A DNA stretch of 64,000 bases from Wuchereria bancrofti (Eukaryota > Nematoda > Chromadorea > Rhabditida > Onchocercidae), in assembly GCA_005281725.1 (NCBI GenBank), contig SSBO01000012.1:22658503-22722502 (forward strand), read 5' to 3'. The notes beneath the pieces were generated by a model that saw only the letters and a program-made list of their open reading frames with translations, did no database searches and was not told where the DNA came from. Positions within the stretch are counted from its first letter, which is position 1. The number at the start of each line of letters is the position of its first letter. A program made the position numbers and the translations under genes. This document shows positions 23,301 through 35,916 of this stretch, in pieces.

Positions 23301-26300
23301 TTTCAGATATCTGAATTGAAACAGGTACCCGCTAAAGCGAAGAGCAAACTTGAGGAATACCACAAAATATTAAGTGGAATTGATGATGTGATTGCTCAAA
23401 AGCAACTTGAAGTAATGTTTTGGTTTTCTAATGATTATATTTTCTTTGCATTTTTTTTTGGCTTACAGTTAATGCTTAAATTATGTTGTAGGTTGATACC
23501 CATCTGAAAGAACTACAGGAGCAGACTCTAAAGTTTCAAGGTCCAAAAAAGGCACTAGAGGAACAGGTTGGGAAACTTACTGCTAAGGAGGATGAGGCAC
23601 GCAGCAAGGTCAGTTCCTTATTTTTTACTTATCTATTCCGGAAACATTAGATCATTCATAAATTTTTATCATAAAACTTAAAAAGTTGTAATGGGAAGAG
23701 TGAAAATTCGTGAAATTTGAGAAACACGTCTTTTTAAATGATATTAATAATCAAATTAATGTAAAGTAGTGAGTTTTCAGTTAACGTTGGCACAAGAAGC
23801 ACTTCAGTTAATGCGCAGAGAAGAGGAAATGGGGAAGAAAAAACTTTCGGAAATGCAAGCATCTCTCAATGATGTAAAAGCTCTTTTGGAATCCAAAATG
23901 AAGTATGCCAATATTTCTCTCATATTAACAAACATGAAATTGATATGTTAGAAAAATAATATACCTGATAATTGTCGCTTTACTCTAAACAAATATCTAT
24001 GGTGTTCGGAATTGTGAGAAAAGAAAAAGCGCTTTTCTGAGCTTTAATTTTTTTGATCAAGAAATTTTACCCTTGGGAATTTCGATTGCTAACAGCATGA
24101 TGAAATTTGCGCTGCCTCATTTGTTTAAATAATTGATCCGTGTAGGTGATTTTCACGCTGAATATTTTCAGTGACCTTAATAACGTAAGGCAGGCAATTC
24201 CAAATGTCGACAAAGAGCTCCATAATGCTAAGGTAGAAATGGCAAACAAACGAAGAGAAGAAGCAGAGTGCACTGAAAATGTTCGTTTTCTATTTGTTTA
24301 ATAAAATATAAAAAAATTCTGAAAATACAATAAAATATGCATTAGTATATGGAACAGGTAGAATTTATGCTCAAAAACTATTTTTTGTTGTTTTACTAGA
24401 AATCACAAACATAATTGCACTTTTCATATGAGTTTGATTTTTGTCTTAGTCAATAAGCAGATTGTTGCGTTCACTTAATTATATGTTGTTCATTCGTGCT
24501 CTTTTAAAAAGATTTGTTTTTCGCCTAGAAAAATTTTTCAAATTGATTTTGGAAGTTGCATTTTTTCAGGTTCGGCAATGTATGGCAAAGTTTGAACAAA
24601 AGCGGCAAACAGTAGAAGCATTTCGAAGTCAGAACAACCTATTGAGATGTTTGATGGCTGAAAAATCATCTGGAAACATTCCTGGAATATATGGTCGTCT
24701 CGTATGTTTACTGTCATAATCAATATTAAAATTAAATTTTTGTTTAGTTACTTTCTGTCCTAGTAATCAGATTTACGTCATGCCTACATCATAATATGCG
24801 TATTTAAAATTGTCAAAACTTTCAGAATATAAATTAAAAAGCAACTTCATAATTTCCTAAAGCCTAAATATCCCTAAAGTCCGTGTCTCTGTTATAGGGT
24901 GATCTCGGTGCAATTGATGAAAAGTATGATGTTGCTATTTCGACAACATGTCCACCATTGGATTATATCGTAGTTGATAACGTTGATACTGCTCAAATGT
25001 GTGTGGAATTTTTAAGACGCGAGAATTTGGGCATTGCTTCTTTTTTGGTACTTGATAAACAGGAAAGACTCCGTCCATATATGGCAAAGCTAGCCTCCAC
25101 GTACGTTGAACAACAAATATATATTAACATAAAAATTGTACTTTTAAAAATTTTAATATTGGAGCATTGCAATTATTTTTTTTTTTCTTGCTGAAATAGC
25201 TTTCTTTGTTTAAAATTATTTGTTTTCAGACCTGAAAATGCACCGCGATTGTTTGATTTAATTCGTGTAGCAGATCCTGCGGTGTTACCTGCATTTTATT
25301 TTGCGTTACGTGATACTTTAATAGCAGATGATATTACTACTGCAACACGTATTGGTATGGGTGGTTCGAAACGTTACCGGGTAGTTACGCTGAAAGGTGA
25401 AGTAGTTGAAACAAGTGGTTCTATGACAGGTGGTGGAAGATCTGAACGAAGGTACTCATTTTTTCCTGTAGATTGTCTGAATTAGTAACATTTTAGAAGT
25501 ATTCTAAATATGTTATGTATTTGTAGAGGTAGAATTGGCCAAAAGGTTAAGGTTGATACTTCGAAACAATCATCTGAGGAGGTTTCTGAGCTAAAGAAGC
25601 AACTAACTGAAGAGCAGAATCGATTAAACAATTTGCGAAATGCTATCCATCAGGTTTATAATCAAAGTTGTTTTTGAATGAACTAGTTACGTTTTTATTT
25701 TAATTGAAATAAACTGTGATTTATTTTATTTTGGATGAAAATTTTCATTTCCTTTGTATAAATTCTAATTCAATTTACAGCTCGATTCTCGCATAATGTC
25801 ACTTCAAACTGATTGTGATAGACTCAAGAAAAATGAACAAAATTTATCAAATGACATTGAACCTCTTGAAAGAAAAGCAGTTGATCTTGAGCGTAGGCTG
25901 AAAGAACAAACGGCTAAAGTTGAAAGCATTATTGTGGATGATAAAGACATACAACGTAAAAAAGCTGAAGTAGCGGAACTTACGAAAGGTTTGATTCTTT
26001 TATTATAACACGTATTGAACTTTTTTGAAAACAATAAAAACTTAACCTTTCATTTTGTAAATAAAAAAGCAATTGTTTTCAGCCCGTGATAAAGCACTAG
26101 AAGAGGCAGATGAAGCACGTGAAAAAGTGGCCGAAATAAACACTAAAATTCAGGAGGTCTATGATCGAGTTGTTGGTCCTTACCAAAAAGAACTTGACGA
26201 AGTTAGGGCGAAGTAAGTTTATGATTCGTATAGTTTAGCAGCTGCTTATGAAGATTTTTCTTTTTTCCAGGGCTAGTTCTTTTCAGAAGAAAGATTTTTT

Positions 26301-29300
26301 TAAATTAAATGCCATTTTAGGAAAGAAAATGCATCAAAAGGAGCAACAAAAGAGCAGAGTGTGCTTAATAATGCTCAACGGAATATGAATAAAGCACTGA
26401 ACAGGTTTGACAATTTTGAATTTTTGAAATGTAAAAAATATTGTGTTATTCAAGAACTTGATAAGGAAATAAAATTGAATGGTATTTTAGAAAAAATGAT
26501 CTTGAAACCGATCAGCGTGAAACTGACGAAGCAATTAAGAAACTTGAATTAACTGAGGATACTCAAGAAGCAGATATTAACCGGTTAAATAAGGAAAAAA
26601 TACAAAACGAGGTAACTGTATTCGTTTCATCAAGAATATCTGGCAATTTTTGCTGTAATGTAGATTTTAATGGAAAATAAAAGCAACCAACAGGGCCTTA
26701 TCTGCTTAGTAACTCATTGTTTCTCTAATATGATTTTCTCAAAAAAATCATTTCCACATTCTTTTAATATATCCATCTTCATCTTTCCTCTCTACATACC
26801 CATTTTCAAAATTTTATTTGAAATATACTGCACTTCATTTGGCTATATAATGATCGTATTGCAAGTAATAAATATTGATATTACAGAAAGTAATGAAAGA
26901 AGCTGAAGTTAAAGTGAAAGAGGCATTCAATAAAAATTCTGAATTGGATGCTGAAGAAGTTGAGCTTAAGAAGCGATGCGCTAATTTGACACGTTCTCTT
27001 CTCGAACAATTGAAATCTTTGGAGCATAAACAAGGAAAACTAAACATGATTGAGAGCAAAGTAATTTTAATTTATTGTAGTAATAGTGGAATCCATTATA
27101 AAAAAAATTTCGATCTCTATCTAAAGGCATTAATGATCGCAGTAAAAAGTGGATAAAGATTTTATAGAAAGAATTGAAAATTAGGCTGTTTTTGTTTTTC
27201 ATTTCTGTTTAATATTTCAAACGTGGACTAATACTATTAGTAATATCATATGAAGATTAATTTTCATAAAACTGGAGATGTCAAAACTTCAATAATTTTT
27301 ACTGCATTGATAAGATATGGGATCTCATAATGAAGTATTGAGGCATGCTGCTGTTCTGGCAGTTATATTTATAAGACTGACTCACATAGGTAATTTTAAA
27401 AACATTACAGATCAAAACATTGTATTTGTCCTATGTGAAATGTTTGGATCGCTTGCCAGAGTCACTTCAATCAAACGAAGAAGAGAATGATGATAATTGT
27501 ACATTGCAAGAAGCTTTGAGAGTTGAACATGAATTCTTTAAAAAATTAAAAGTAATTTGCACTCTTAAAATCTCTTAGAAAATAATCTGAGTTAAATTTG
27601 ATCTAATATTAAGTAATATTTTCTTTTCCAGAATGGTGAAATTACTGTTGAAGCTGATAAAGACGGCATTGTACGCTACAAGAATGTACCAGAATATTCT
27701 GAAGAAGAAATCAAGAATTTCAATGTACAGGATATCAAGTACTGTTTAGCATTGTGAATTATTTCTACGATAACTATTAGTTTTTCGAGGAACGATTAAA
27801 TTTTTCAAAAATTTTTTTATAGATTTGCTTTGGCAAATTTGGAAAAGAGGAAGGTTGATAAAGTGCTGAATACAAATGGTTTGGTAGAGTATGTTACAAA
27901 GGTATGAAATATAATTTATTTCTACCAACACTATTATACATAACTCGATGAAGAATGACATGTTATAGATCTAAACTGTTTCTTAAATTCTATTTGAGTA
28001 GTAGTTTATTGTATGAATTTAGGAGATTTATCACAACAACAACTGGCTGAGAATCTATTGCTAAAAGTGGATCTTATTATATTATTAGATGTGCTTATTT
28101 GGAATTCTAGCAGAAATTTGTTGATGTTTTCTTCTGTTCTTTATATTTTTATTTGTCAACTTTATGATGAAAAAGTGGCATCAATTTTTTAAAAAGCTTT
28201 TAGCTGGAACGTTACGATCGTGAACTAGAAGCTTTATCTGATATATCAACAAAACGTGATAAGCATCGTCAATTTTATGAGCAGTTAAAGAAACAACGAA
28301 TGAATGAATTCATGGATGGTTTTACACGAATTGGCTTAGCATTGAAGGAAATGTATCAGATGATAACGTTAGGTGGTGATGCTAGTTTGGACTTAGTTGA
28401 CTCACTTGATCCATTCAGTGAAGGTGTTTCTTTCGGGTAAGCCTATATTTTAATAAAATTAGAAAAAAAAAATTCATCATTGGCTTTAAATCAGTTAAAA
28501 ATTTTGCTTACTTTACACTCTCCTCATCTTTCTTCAAGTTAATTGTAACGGTTTTTTTTTTTCTTTTTTCAGTGTAAGACCACCGAAAAAATCATGGAAG
28601 CAAATTACTAATTTGTCAGGTGGTGAAAAAACATTGTCATCATTGGCTCTAGTTTTTGCGTTGCATCATTATCGACCAACACCATTATATGTCATGGATG
28701 AGATTGATGCTGCTTTGGATTTTAGAAATGTATCGATTATTGGACATTATATCAAGGTAACAGTTTAGATATAGTTAATAGGATATGTTACATTTTTTTT
28801 CAAAAATTTCATTTTGTTGATTTTTTGATGCTCTATTTTTCTCGTAAGATAATAATTATGCATTGTTTACTTTTCATTATTTCGTTTTCTTTTTTACCAT
28901 GCTTGTTTTTTTATCATTTTGTCATTTTTTTTTTGGGATGAGATAATTAATATTCATTTCTGTGGTTTATGGTGTGCTTTTTAAGTATTAAAAAATTTCC
29001 ATATTCATAACAGCAGGGACTACACAATTCGCTGCAGTTTGTTATTTAAACAAATGTGAATTCTGTGTGAGTTAAGAAATTTCACGTTTATTCTTTATTC
29101 ATTTCTTATTTTATTTTTTACTGTCAGGTAAGAAATAATAAAGTATTCAAAAAGTGCGTTTAACTTCAGCGATCATTGTAAAAAAGAAAGAAGTATAGGT
29201 GTTTTCAGGATCGCACCAAAAATGCTCAATTTGTCGTCATTTCTTTACGAAATAACATGTTTGAGTTAGCGGATCGTCTTATTGGTATTTACAAGACATT

Positions 29301-30775
29301 TGATTGTACGAAATCTGTTGCTATCGATCCAGGAAATATTCGGAATATAATGAAACCACGTGTGTTTGCTTTCATACGAATTTTAAATGAGCGGAAGTTT
29401 TTGTTAAATTTTTAGATACTGTGTTATCTATGTTTTGCACTGCGATATAAGTTGTAGTTAGATGTTATGTTTGTGTTTTTTTGATAATCGGAAATTTCAT
29501 TATTGTGCTACTGAATATTTATTTAGTCTATTTACTGAACGTTTTGGTAATGATTTCTTTCTTTTTCAGTTCATATTTTGGAAGAAATGAAGAAACGTAA
29601 AGAGGAGGGTGAAAATCATGCTATTGATGACAAATATGAGTTTCAGGTGAATTTTTATAGTTATCAAAGATTCAGCCTATTACTACATAAAATCTTTCTA
29701 TAAATATGGTTAATTAATTTATCTAGTCATGACTACGTACATTCTACTTTCAAAAAATATTCTATTTTTTTTTTTTTCAGCAAGAAATGGTTGGTAATAC
29801 TAATGCTTCAGAAATAAATATGAGAAGTACACAGGGATCAAAAGGGCTTTTAGTGGCCACTGGTAATTTCTATGTTATTGAGATTTGAAATCATTTTTAA
29901 ATCTGACTTGAAATATTTGAAAGAATAGTTTTATTGTTATTCGATTTCTTCAAGAGGATTTGTCTGTGAACCGAGCATCTTGTCGAGGAGGTGATTACAA
30001 TGCGATGGCAGAGAAAAGGAAACATAGGAACAAATCCGAAAAGAATATTCGAATTTTGAAGTAATCAAATTGCAACTTTTAAGCGCTGTTTTTCAATATT
30101 TCAAAATCGAAAAAAAGCTTTCTCGAATAGTTCCATATCCTTTACGTTGTTATTTCGATATTCCTTTCAGACTTCTTATTTTGAAGATTAAATTTGATAT
30201 TCGTTACTTTAGGAGCAATCAGCCATCTGCCTCACAAGAAACCACACCAACAGTTTCCGTGTCTCCGCCAACGAAAAAAAAATCTCCACAAAAGTCTGAA
30301 ATTCCTACCTGGGATGTACCACAGACGATCACCGTACGCCGTTCGCCAGCTAGTAGCCAGGTATTTTAGATATTTGAATTGTTTGTAAGGTTAGCTTAAT
30401 GATTTTTTTTTTATAGCTATGTTAAATCCATTTATTTTGATTGATAATACCTTCTTATCCCTCACAACTGTGTTATGTATTTTTTTTTTGGTCAAGTATA
30501 TTTATTTAATTAAGTTGGACTAATTACTGATCTGTTTCTAGTTTCTGAATGAAAAAAATGATGATGATGATGATGATGATGATGTAGCTGGCAAAGTTAC
30601 GAAGGAGGCAAGAGGTGATAGTTCTGGAATGAAAAATGTTGTTTCGAAGGATGTTTCTGGTATCGTTTCACAACTAGAAGCAGGTGTTGTTCAATCATCA
30701 ACTTTGAATCAATCGGTTGCTGCAAATGCTGTATCAGATACAGATCGATTGGAACGATTTGCACGGATGTTATGA
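20354..30775 (+). CDS. smc-4: SMC-4, structural maintenance of chromosomes ATPase of condensin
   Basis: Thirty-three exons join in phase to 1551 codons plus TGA. Exons: 20354-20429, 20681-20766, 21002-21145, 21325-21516, 21746-21922, 22033-22137, 22287-22474, 22589-22729, 22858-23008, 23307-23411, 23492-23608, 23781-23902, 24172-24280, 24570-24701, 24898-25100, 25230-25451, 25527-25653, 25781-25988, 26083-26212, 26321-26404, 26491-26611, 26887-27060, 27411-27551, 27632-27738, 27823-27901, 28204-28436, 28573-28756, 29209-29359, 29570-29646, 29781-29862, 29955-30060, 30213-30360, 30542-30775. SMC-4 is the ATPase that pairs with an SMC2 partner (MIX-1 in C. elegans) in condensin to compact chromosomes. 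Walker A GPNGSGKS is at 109-116, followed by the SMC4-typical VIDSLLFVFGYRASKIRSKK. Long coiled coils (about 170-600 and 770-1200) flank the hinge (about 610-760, with SGSMTGGG at 745-752). The ABC signature LSGGEK is at 1239-1244 and Walker B LYVMDE ends at 1268. The tail after about 1300 is nematode-like and low in complexity, with eight Asp at 1481-1488. The protein is longer than vertebrate SMC4 because of this tail. The start is the first in-frame ATG after an acceptor. Confidence 0.96.
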
Positions 30776-32158
30776 ATTTTTTCTATTGAAAACATGATCT
30801 CATATTTATTCATTAGCAATATACTCGTATTTTATTTGTATCACTGCCGTAGTGTTTGATAATGTTTTGCCTCAAAAAGAAAATCTACATTGAGCGTCGC
30901 TAATTCACAATTTGTATTTTAAAGTTTAATTCGAAAATTTATACATAGAACTGTAGTCTTCAAGATGGAACTATAAAGACTAGTTACATTTGATATGAAC
31001 TAGTTACATTTGATATGAAAAGTTTAATTTCACACCGATAAAGCGATATCGAAATTTCACACCGATTAAAACAGTAGTTTCAAGTCTTGAGATAATAAGG
31101 TAATAAGGTTTGATACTGAGAAAATTGGTGCCATATAAATTTATAGTATCACTTAAATCTTAGTTCCGCATACCGTTAATTAATTTCAGTGTACTTAGGC
31201 AATGTTTACATAATAGAATTTTTTTTTCTCGCTAATTTCATTGTTTATATAACATTACAAGCTTTTCTGTCTGTCTTTAGTTTCCAAATTTAATTTATGC
31301 AAGATCTCTTTCAACTAATGATACTCTAATTATGGATAAAATTCCATTAAAGATCTTTCACTGTTATCTTCTAGCATGATGTTTGCTTTTTTTTTTCGTG
31401 AATTTGCAAAGCTGAATACCAACCTTATAAATATCAAACAAATAGTACATTGCATATAAAAAGCTTAATTAAATGAAAAATATTTGAAAAAAAAAAAAAA
31501 AAAAAGATGTGGTGATGATAGTTCACATAAAATTCATCAGAAAACACTAGTATCGTCGCTTAATTTGCATATTTATTATTCAAAAAGTGATTAACGAAGA
31601 AACTTGTTAATATTTTAAATCATGATTGTATTTTAAAATGTGATATTTTTTTCTTCGACTTAATCATATAGCTGGCCATCATTCCACTGAATTTATTAAT
31701 TCATTTATTAAAGCAAGTTCTAAAAGCTATAATTTATGGTTAGAATGATCACTAATGTGCTGAATATATTTAAAAAAGAAAAAGAAAAAAGAAAAACTGG
31801 ACATATTACAATGAAAACGAAAAATGAGGATTGTTTAGTTGGTACTCGTTTGTGAATTCTTAAAATCTGATGCGATAAAATGTATTATTGCTTCCTAAAT
31901 AATTTGCAAATTTCTGAATGATGATAAATTTCCTGATAACTCTATTAATCACTGTAGCAATTCAATTCAAATAATCAATTGATCATAGGCATTTTTTGTC
32001 AAATTTCCGGAAATTTAATGATTTTAAAAAGTTTTTGCTTCATTTAAAAACTTTTAAAATCTATTCTAAATGTTTCCTGCGACATTTCTTTTTTTTTTTT
32101 TGACTATCATTTATGAGAAATATTTTAATTTTTTTTTTCTGAACAAGTTTTCTGAAGT
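30776..32158. other. 3' flank of smc-4 and intergenic sequence
   Basis: AT-rich, with no exon supported. A small direct repeat AACTAGTTACATTTGATATG occurs twice near 30980-31018, and CACACCGAT twice near 31033-31066. No canonical AATAAA is seen close behind the smc-4 stop. A long A run is present at 31486-31505. Confidence 0.5.
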
Positions 32159-34882
32159 AAAAAAAAAAAAAAGAGAAACAAAAAGCCTTTTTTTAGCATA
32201 TTTTAAAATATTTCTTTTTCTTTTTTTGCTCTATTTTTATGAATGTATACAAGTGGATAGCTTTCTTTCTTTCTCTCTCTCTCCTTTCATTATCATTCTG
32301 ATAATCATTGTTAGAATGGAATGTACATGAAATGAAGAACACGTTTTTTTATTTATTTAATAGTTCGAATACGATAATAGAGAAGAAGCTTGTTTGAATT
32401 TTTATAAAGAAGCAGTCATTATCATAACAACTCATAATTCTACATAATTAAAATTACAACAACAAATTTTACAGTATGGAAAAACTAGCCTTGACCGACT
32501 TACCAATATTATATATAAGCAAAATTATATTTCTCTTCAAAAAATTGGTTTTTTTTTTCTCCCTCTCTCTTGCTCTCTCTCTCTCTCTCTCTTAGCTTAT
32601 CATTTTATTATAAAATAATACTTCTTCATTTATAAGAAGTATACAACCAATCAATCAATCAATCAATCGATCAATTAATCAATCAAGAAAAATCAATCAA
32701 GTACAAAAATTACCATAATGCTTATTAAAATTTGTTTTTTTATTATTATTATTTCTAATATTTCGTACTCATTACGATTATCACGGTATGTTTTCTTTGT
32801 TTTCTCTTTTCTTCCCGAAATTTCATTAATTTATGAAATTAAAATTAAATTAATTTTACATTTATAATTATTGCAGTAAGATCAGACATGTATATATATT
32901 TCTTTTTTAATGTAAATTATAGCTTAATTCAAAAATTTTTTCTTGCGCATATTACTTATCATTTCATGGATTGAATAACTAACATTGATTACATTTAGAA
33001 ATGTTAAAATGAAAATATTAATAAATCAATTAGTTAAATAAATAAAATAAATTTTTAGAAATTTTTGAGAAAAAAAAAGAAAGAAAAAATTATTTTTTCG
33101 AAAATTACAATGAAAAAATAACATTGTAAATTTATTATAACTATTGCAGTAAGTAAAATATAATTTTTATTTAATTTTTAAGAAGTGCATTACGACAATC
33201 AATTTCGGAATATAATAAAGAAAAGAATAAACATGATATTGGATGGACTGATTGGAATGGTGGACATGATAGTGGTTATGCGATTAAAAAAGATGGACAT
33301 CAGGAAAAAGATTCAGTAAATTTTAAACATGCAATAAAAGAGGAAGGTGAAAAGCATGCATTAAAATCAGCTACCGGTGCAGGTAAACATGCATTAGCTA
33401 CTGCCGAAAAAGGTGCATCAAAACATATTGATGAAGCTAGTACACTTGGAAAAGGTATTCATTTGATATTAAAAATTTTTTAAATTTTACTAAAAAATAA
33501 TTTCAAAGTTAATTTTAATCAAAAAAAAAAAAAAGAGAAACAAAAAGCCTTTTTTTAGCATATTTTAAAATATTTCTTTTTCTTTTTTTGCTCTATTTTT
33601 ATGAATGTATACAAGTGGATAGCTTTCTTTCTTTCTCTCTCTCTCCTTTCATTATCATTCTGATAATCATTGTTAGAATGGAATGTACATGAAATGAAGA
33701 ACACGTTTTTTTATTTATTTAATAGTTCGAATACGATAATAGAGAAGAAGCTTGTTTGAATTTTTATAAAGAAGCAGTCATTATCATAACAACTCATAAT
33801 TCTACATAATTAAAATTACAACAACAAATTTTACAGTATGGAAAAACTAGCCTTGACCGACTTACCAATATTATATATAAGCAAAATTATATTTCTCTTC
33901 AAAAAATTGGTTTTTTTTTTCTCCCTCTCTCTTGCTCTCTCTCTCTCTCTCTCTTAGCTTATCATTTTATTATAAAATAATACTTCTTCATTTATAAGAA
34001 GTATACAACCAATCAATCAATCAATCAATCGATCAATTAATCAATCAAGAAAAATCAATCAAGTACAAAAATTACCATAATGCTTATTAAAATTTGTTTT
34101 TTTATTATTATTATTTCTAATATTTCGTACTCATTACGATTATCACGGTATGTTTTCTTTGTTTTCTCTTTTCTTCCCGAAATTTCATTAATTTATGAAA
34201 TTAAAATTAAATTAATTTTACATTTATAATTATTGCAGTAAGATCAGACATGTATATATATTTCTTTTTTAATGTAAATTATAGCTTAATTCAAAAATTT
34301 TTTCTTGCGCATATTACTTATCATTTCATGGATTGAATAACTAACATTGATTACATTTAGAAATGTTAAAATGAAAATATTAATAAATCAATTAGTTAAA
34401 TAAATAAAATAAATTTTTAGAAATTTTTGAGAAAAAAAAAGAAAGAAAAAATTATTTTTTCGAAAATTACAATGAAAAAATAACATTGTAAATTTATTAT
34501 AACTATTGCAGTAAGTAAAATATAATTTTTATTTAATTTTTAAGAAGTGCATTACGACAATCAATTTCGGAATATAATAAAGAAAAGAATAAACATGATA
34601 TTGGATGGACTGATTGGAATGGTGGACATGATAGTGGTTATGCGATTAAAAAAGATGGACATCAGGAAAAAGATTCAGTAAATTTTAAACATGCAATAAA
34701 AGAGGAAGGTGAAAAGCATGCATTAAAATCAGCTACCGGTGCAGGTAAACATGCATTAGCTACTGCCGAAAAAGGTGCATCAAAACATATTGATGAAGCT
34801 AGTACACTTGGAAAAGGTATTCATTTGATATTAAAAATTTTTTAAATTTTACTAAAAAATAATTTCAAAGTTAATTTTAATC
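32159..34882. repeat. 1,362-bp direct tandem duplication (copies 32159-33520 and 33521-34882)
   Basis: Every landmark I checked in the first copy recurs exactly 1,362 bp later: the GAGAAACAAAAAGCC start, the CT microsatellite, the CAATCAATCAATC run, the ATG, both splice junctions and the exon ends. I noticed no base difference. Each copy begins with an A run (32159-32172, 33521-33534) and the second is followed by another A run (34883-34896), so exchange between poly-A tracts is the likely origin. The unit contains a whole 5' flank and exons 1-2 of the His-rich gene. Confidence 0.95.
32718..33454 (+). CDS. Duplicated upstream copy of exons 1-2 of the His-rich secreted protein gene
   Basis: Exon 1 (32718-32785, signal peptide [20 protein letters not shown]) and exon 2 (33183-33454) repeat the exons at 34080 and 34545. 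Both keep intact start, donor and acceptor, so nothing disables this copy. The end phase of exon 2 (one spare base) does not match the start phase of the next copy's exon 2 (needs two), so exon 2 to exon 2 splicing would shift the frame. Splicing from this exon 2 straight to exon 3 at 35057 is in frame and would give the identical protein from an alternative promoter. Whether this is a live alternative first-exon set or an assembly duplicate cannot be told here. Confidence 0.6.
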
Positions 34883-35916
34883 AAAAAAAAAAAAAATTAT
34901 TTTAAAATATTCATTCATTGATTTTTTTTCTCCTTTTTTTGTATTCTTCTATAAAAGATTAGATTTTATGCATTGTTATAATATATGCAAATGAATTGTT
35001 AAATATGATGTAAATTTTCTTTTTTAAAAAAAATTTTTTTTTTTGTTTTTTAACAGATGTTAAAGCAAAAACATTTGGATTCTTTGATTATCAATATAAA
35101 CAACCGGAATATCATGTGGAACAATTTTACACTGATGAAAAACATCGTCAAAAAGTTGGAACAGATCGTTTACATCATACATCAAAAGATCATGAATCAG
35201 GTAATAAATGATAAATTAATTTGAATAAAAGAAAATTCTTATTATTATTATTATCATTATCATTTTAAATTTGAATAAAGAGAGATAATTTTTTTTTTTA
35301 TTTTTTCCTATTAAGATATTTTTGTAATAATTGAAAATTTATATACATTTAGATTGGAAAAAAATTTTTTTTTTTTATAAAATTCTAGATGCACATGAAG
35401 CATCCGGTTGGGGTAAACATGGAAAAGGATATCATAATGATGCAAAAGGTCTTGATGCGCATGAAAATGGCGGAAAATTTCATGATGGTTGGGCAAATAA
35501 TTTTCAGAAAGGTTATGAGCATGAGGGTGAGAAGGATTATTCTAAAGGTATATAGCATTTATTGTTTATTTTTGATAATATTTTTCATAAAAAAAAATTC
35601 TTGCACACTAAAAAAAAAAAAAATTTCTTAAATAATGATTAAGATTAAAGATCATTTTGAATATACACAATAATTATTTTTAGTGTTGTTATTTTTTTTT
35701 TTTTTAGGACATGATACACATAAAGGACATTATCATCATGATATTGTGCCACAATCATCTCCTCCTCATCTTCCTAATCATCATTATCATCATCATGAAA
35801 ATCATGATACTCCATATGAGCATAATTATGGACATAGATCCGGTATATGGGATTATCCGGCAGAATATGATGTTTGGGGTAAATGGCGTCATGGATGGGA
35901 GCATGGATTAGATTGA
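34080..35916 (+). CDS. Secreted His/Gly/Lys-rich protein, 283 aa
   Basis: Exons 34080-34147, 34545-34816, 35057-35200, 35389-35547 and 35708-35916 join in phase and end in TGA. The first exon is a strong signal peptide (Ile/Phe-rich core, residues about 1-20). The mature protein is hydrophilic, with repeated H-x-x/K-H/G-H motifs: [47 protein letters not shown]. The last exon is a His-dense segment ([14 protein letters not shown]) ending [13 protein letters not shown]. It resembles extracellular His/Gly-rich matrix or cuticle-type proteins of invertebrates, and metal binding by the His clusters is plausible, but I cannot name a family. The 5' end is duplicated upstream, so the gene has two candidate promoters. 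A CT microsatellite and CAATCAATC repeats lie just upstream of the ATG. Confidence 0.8.
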
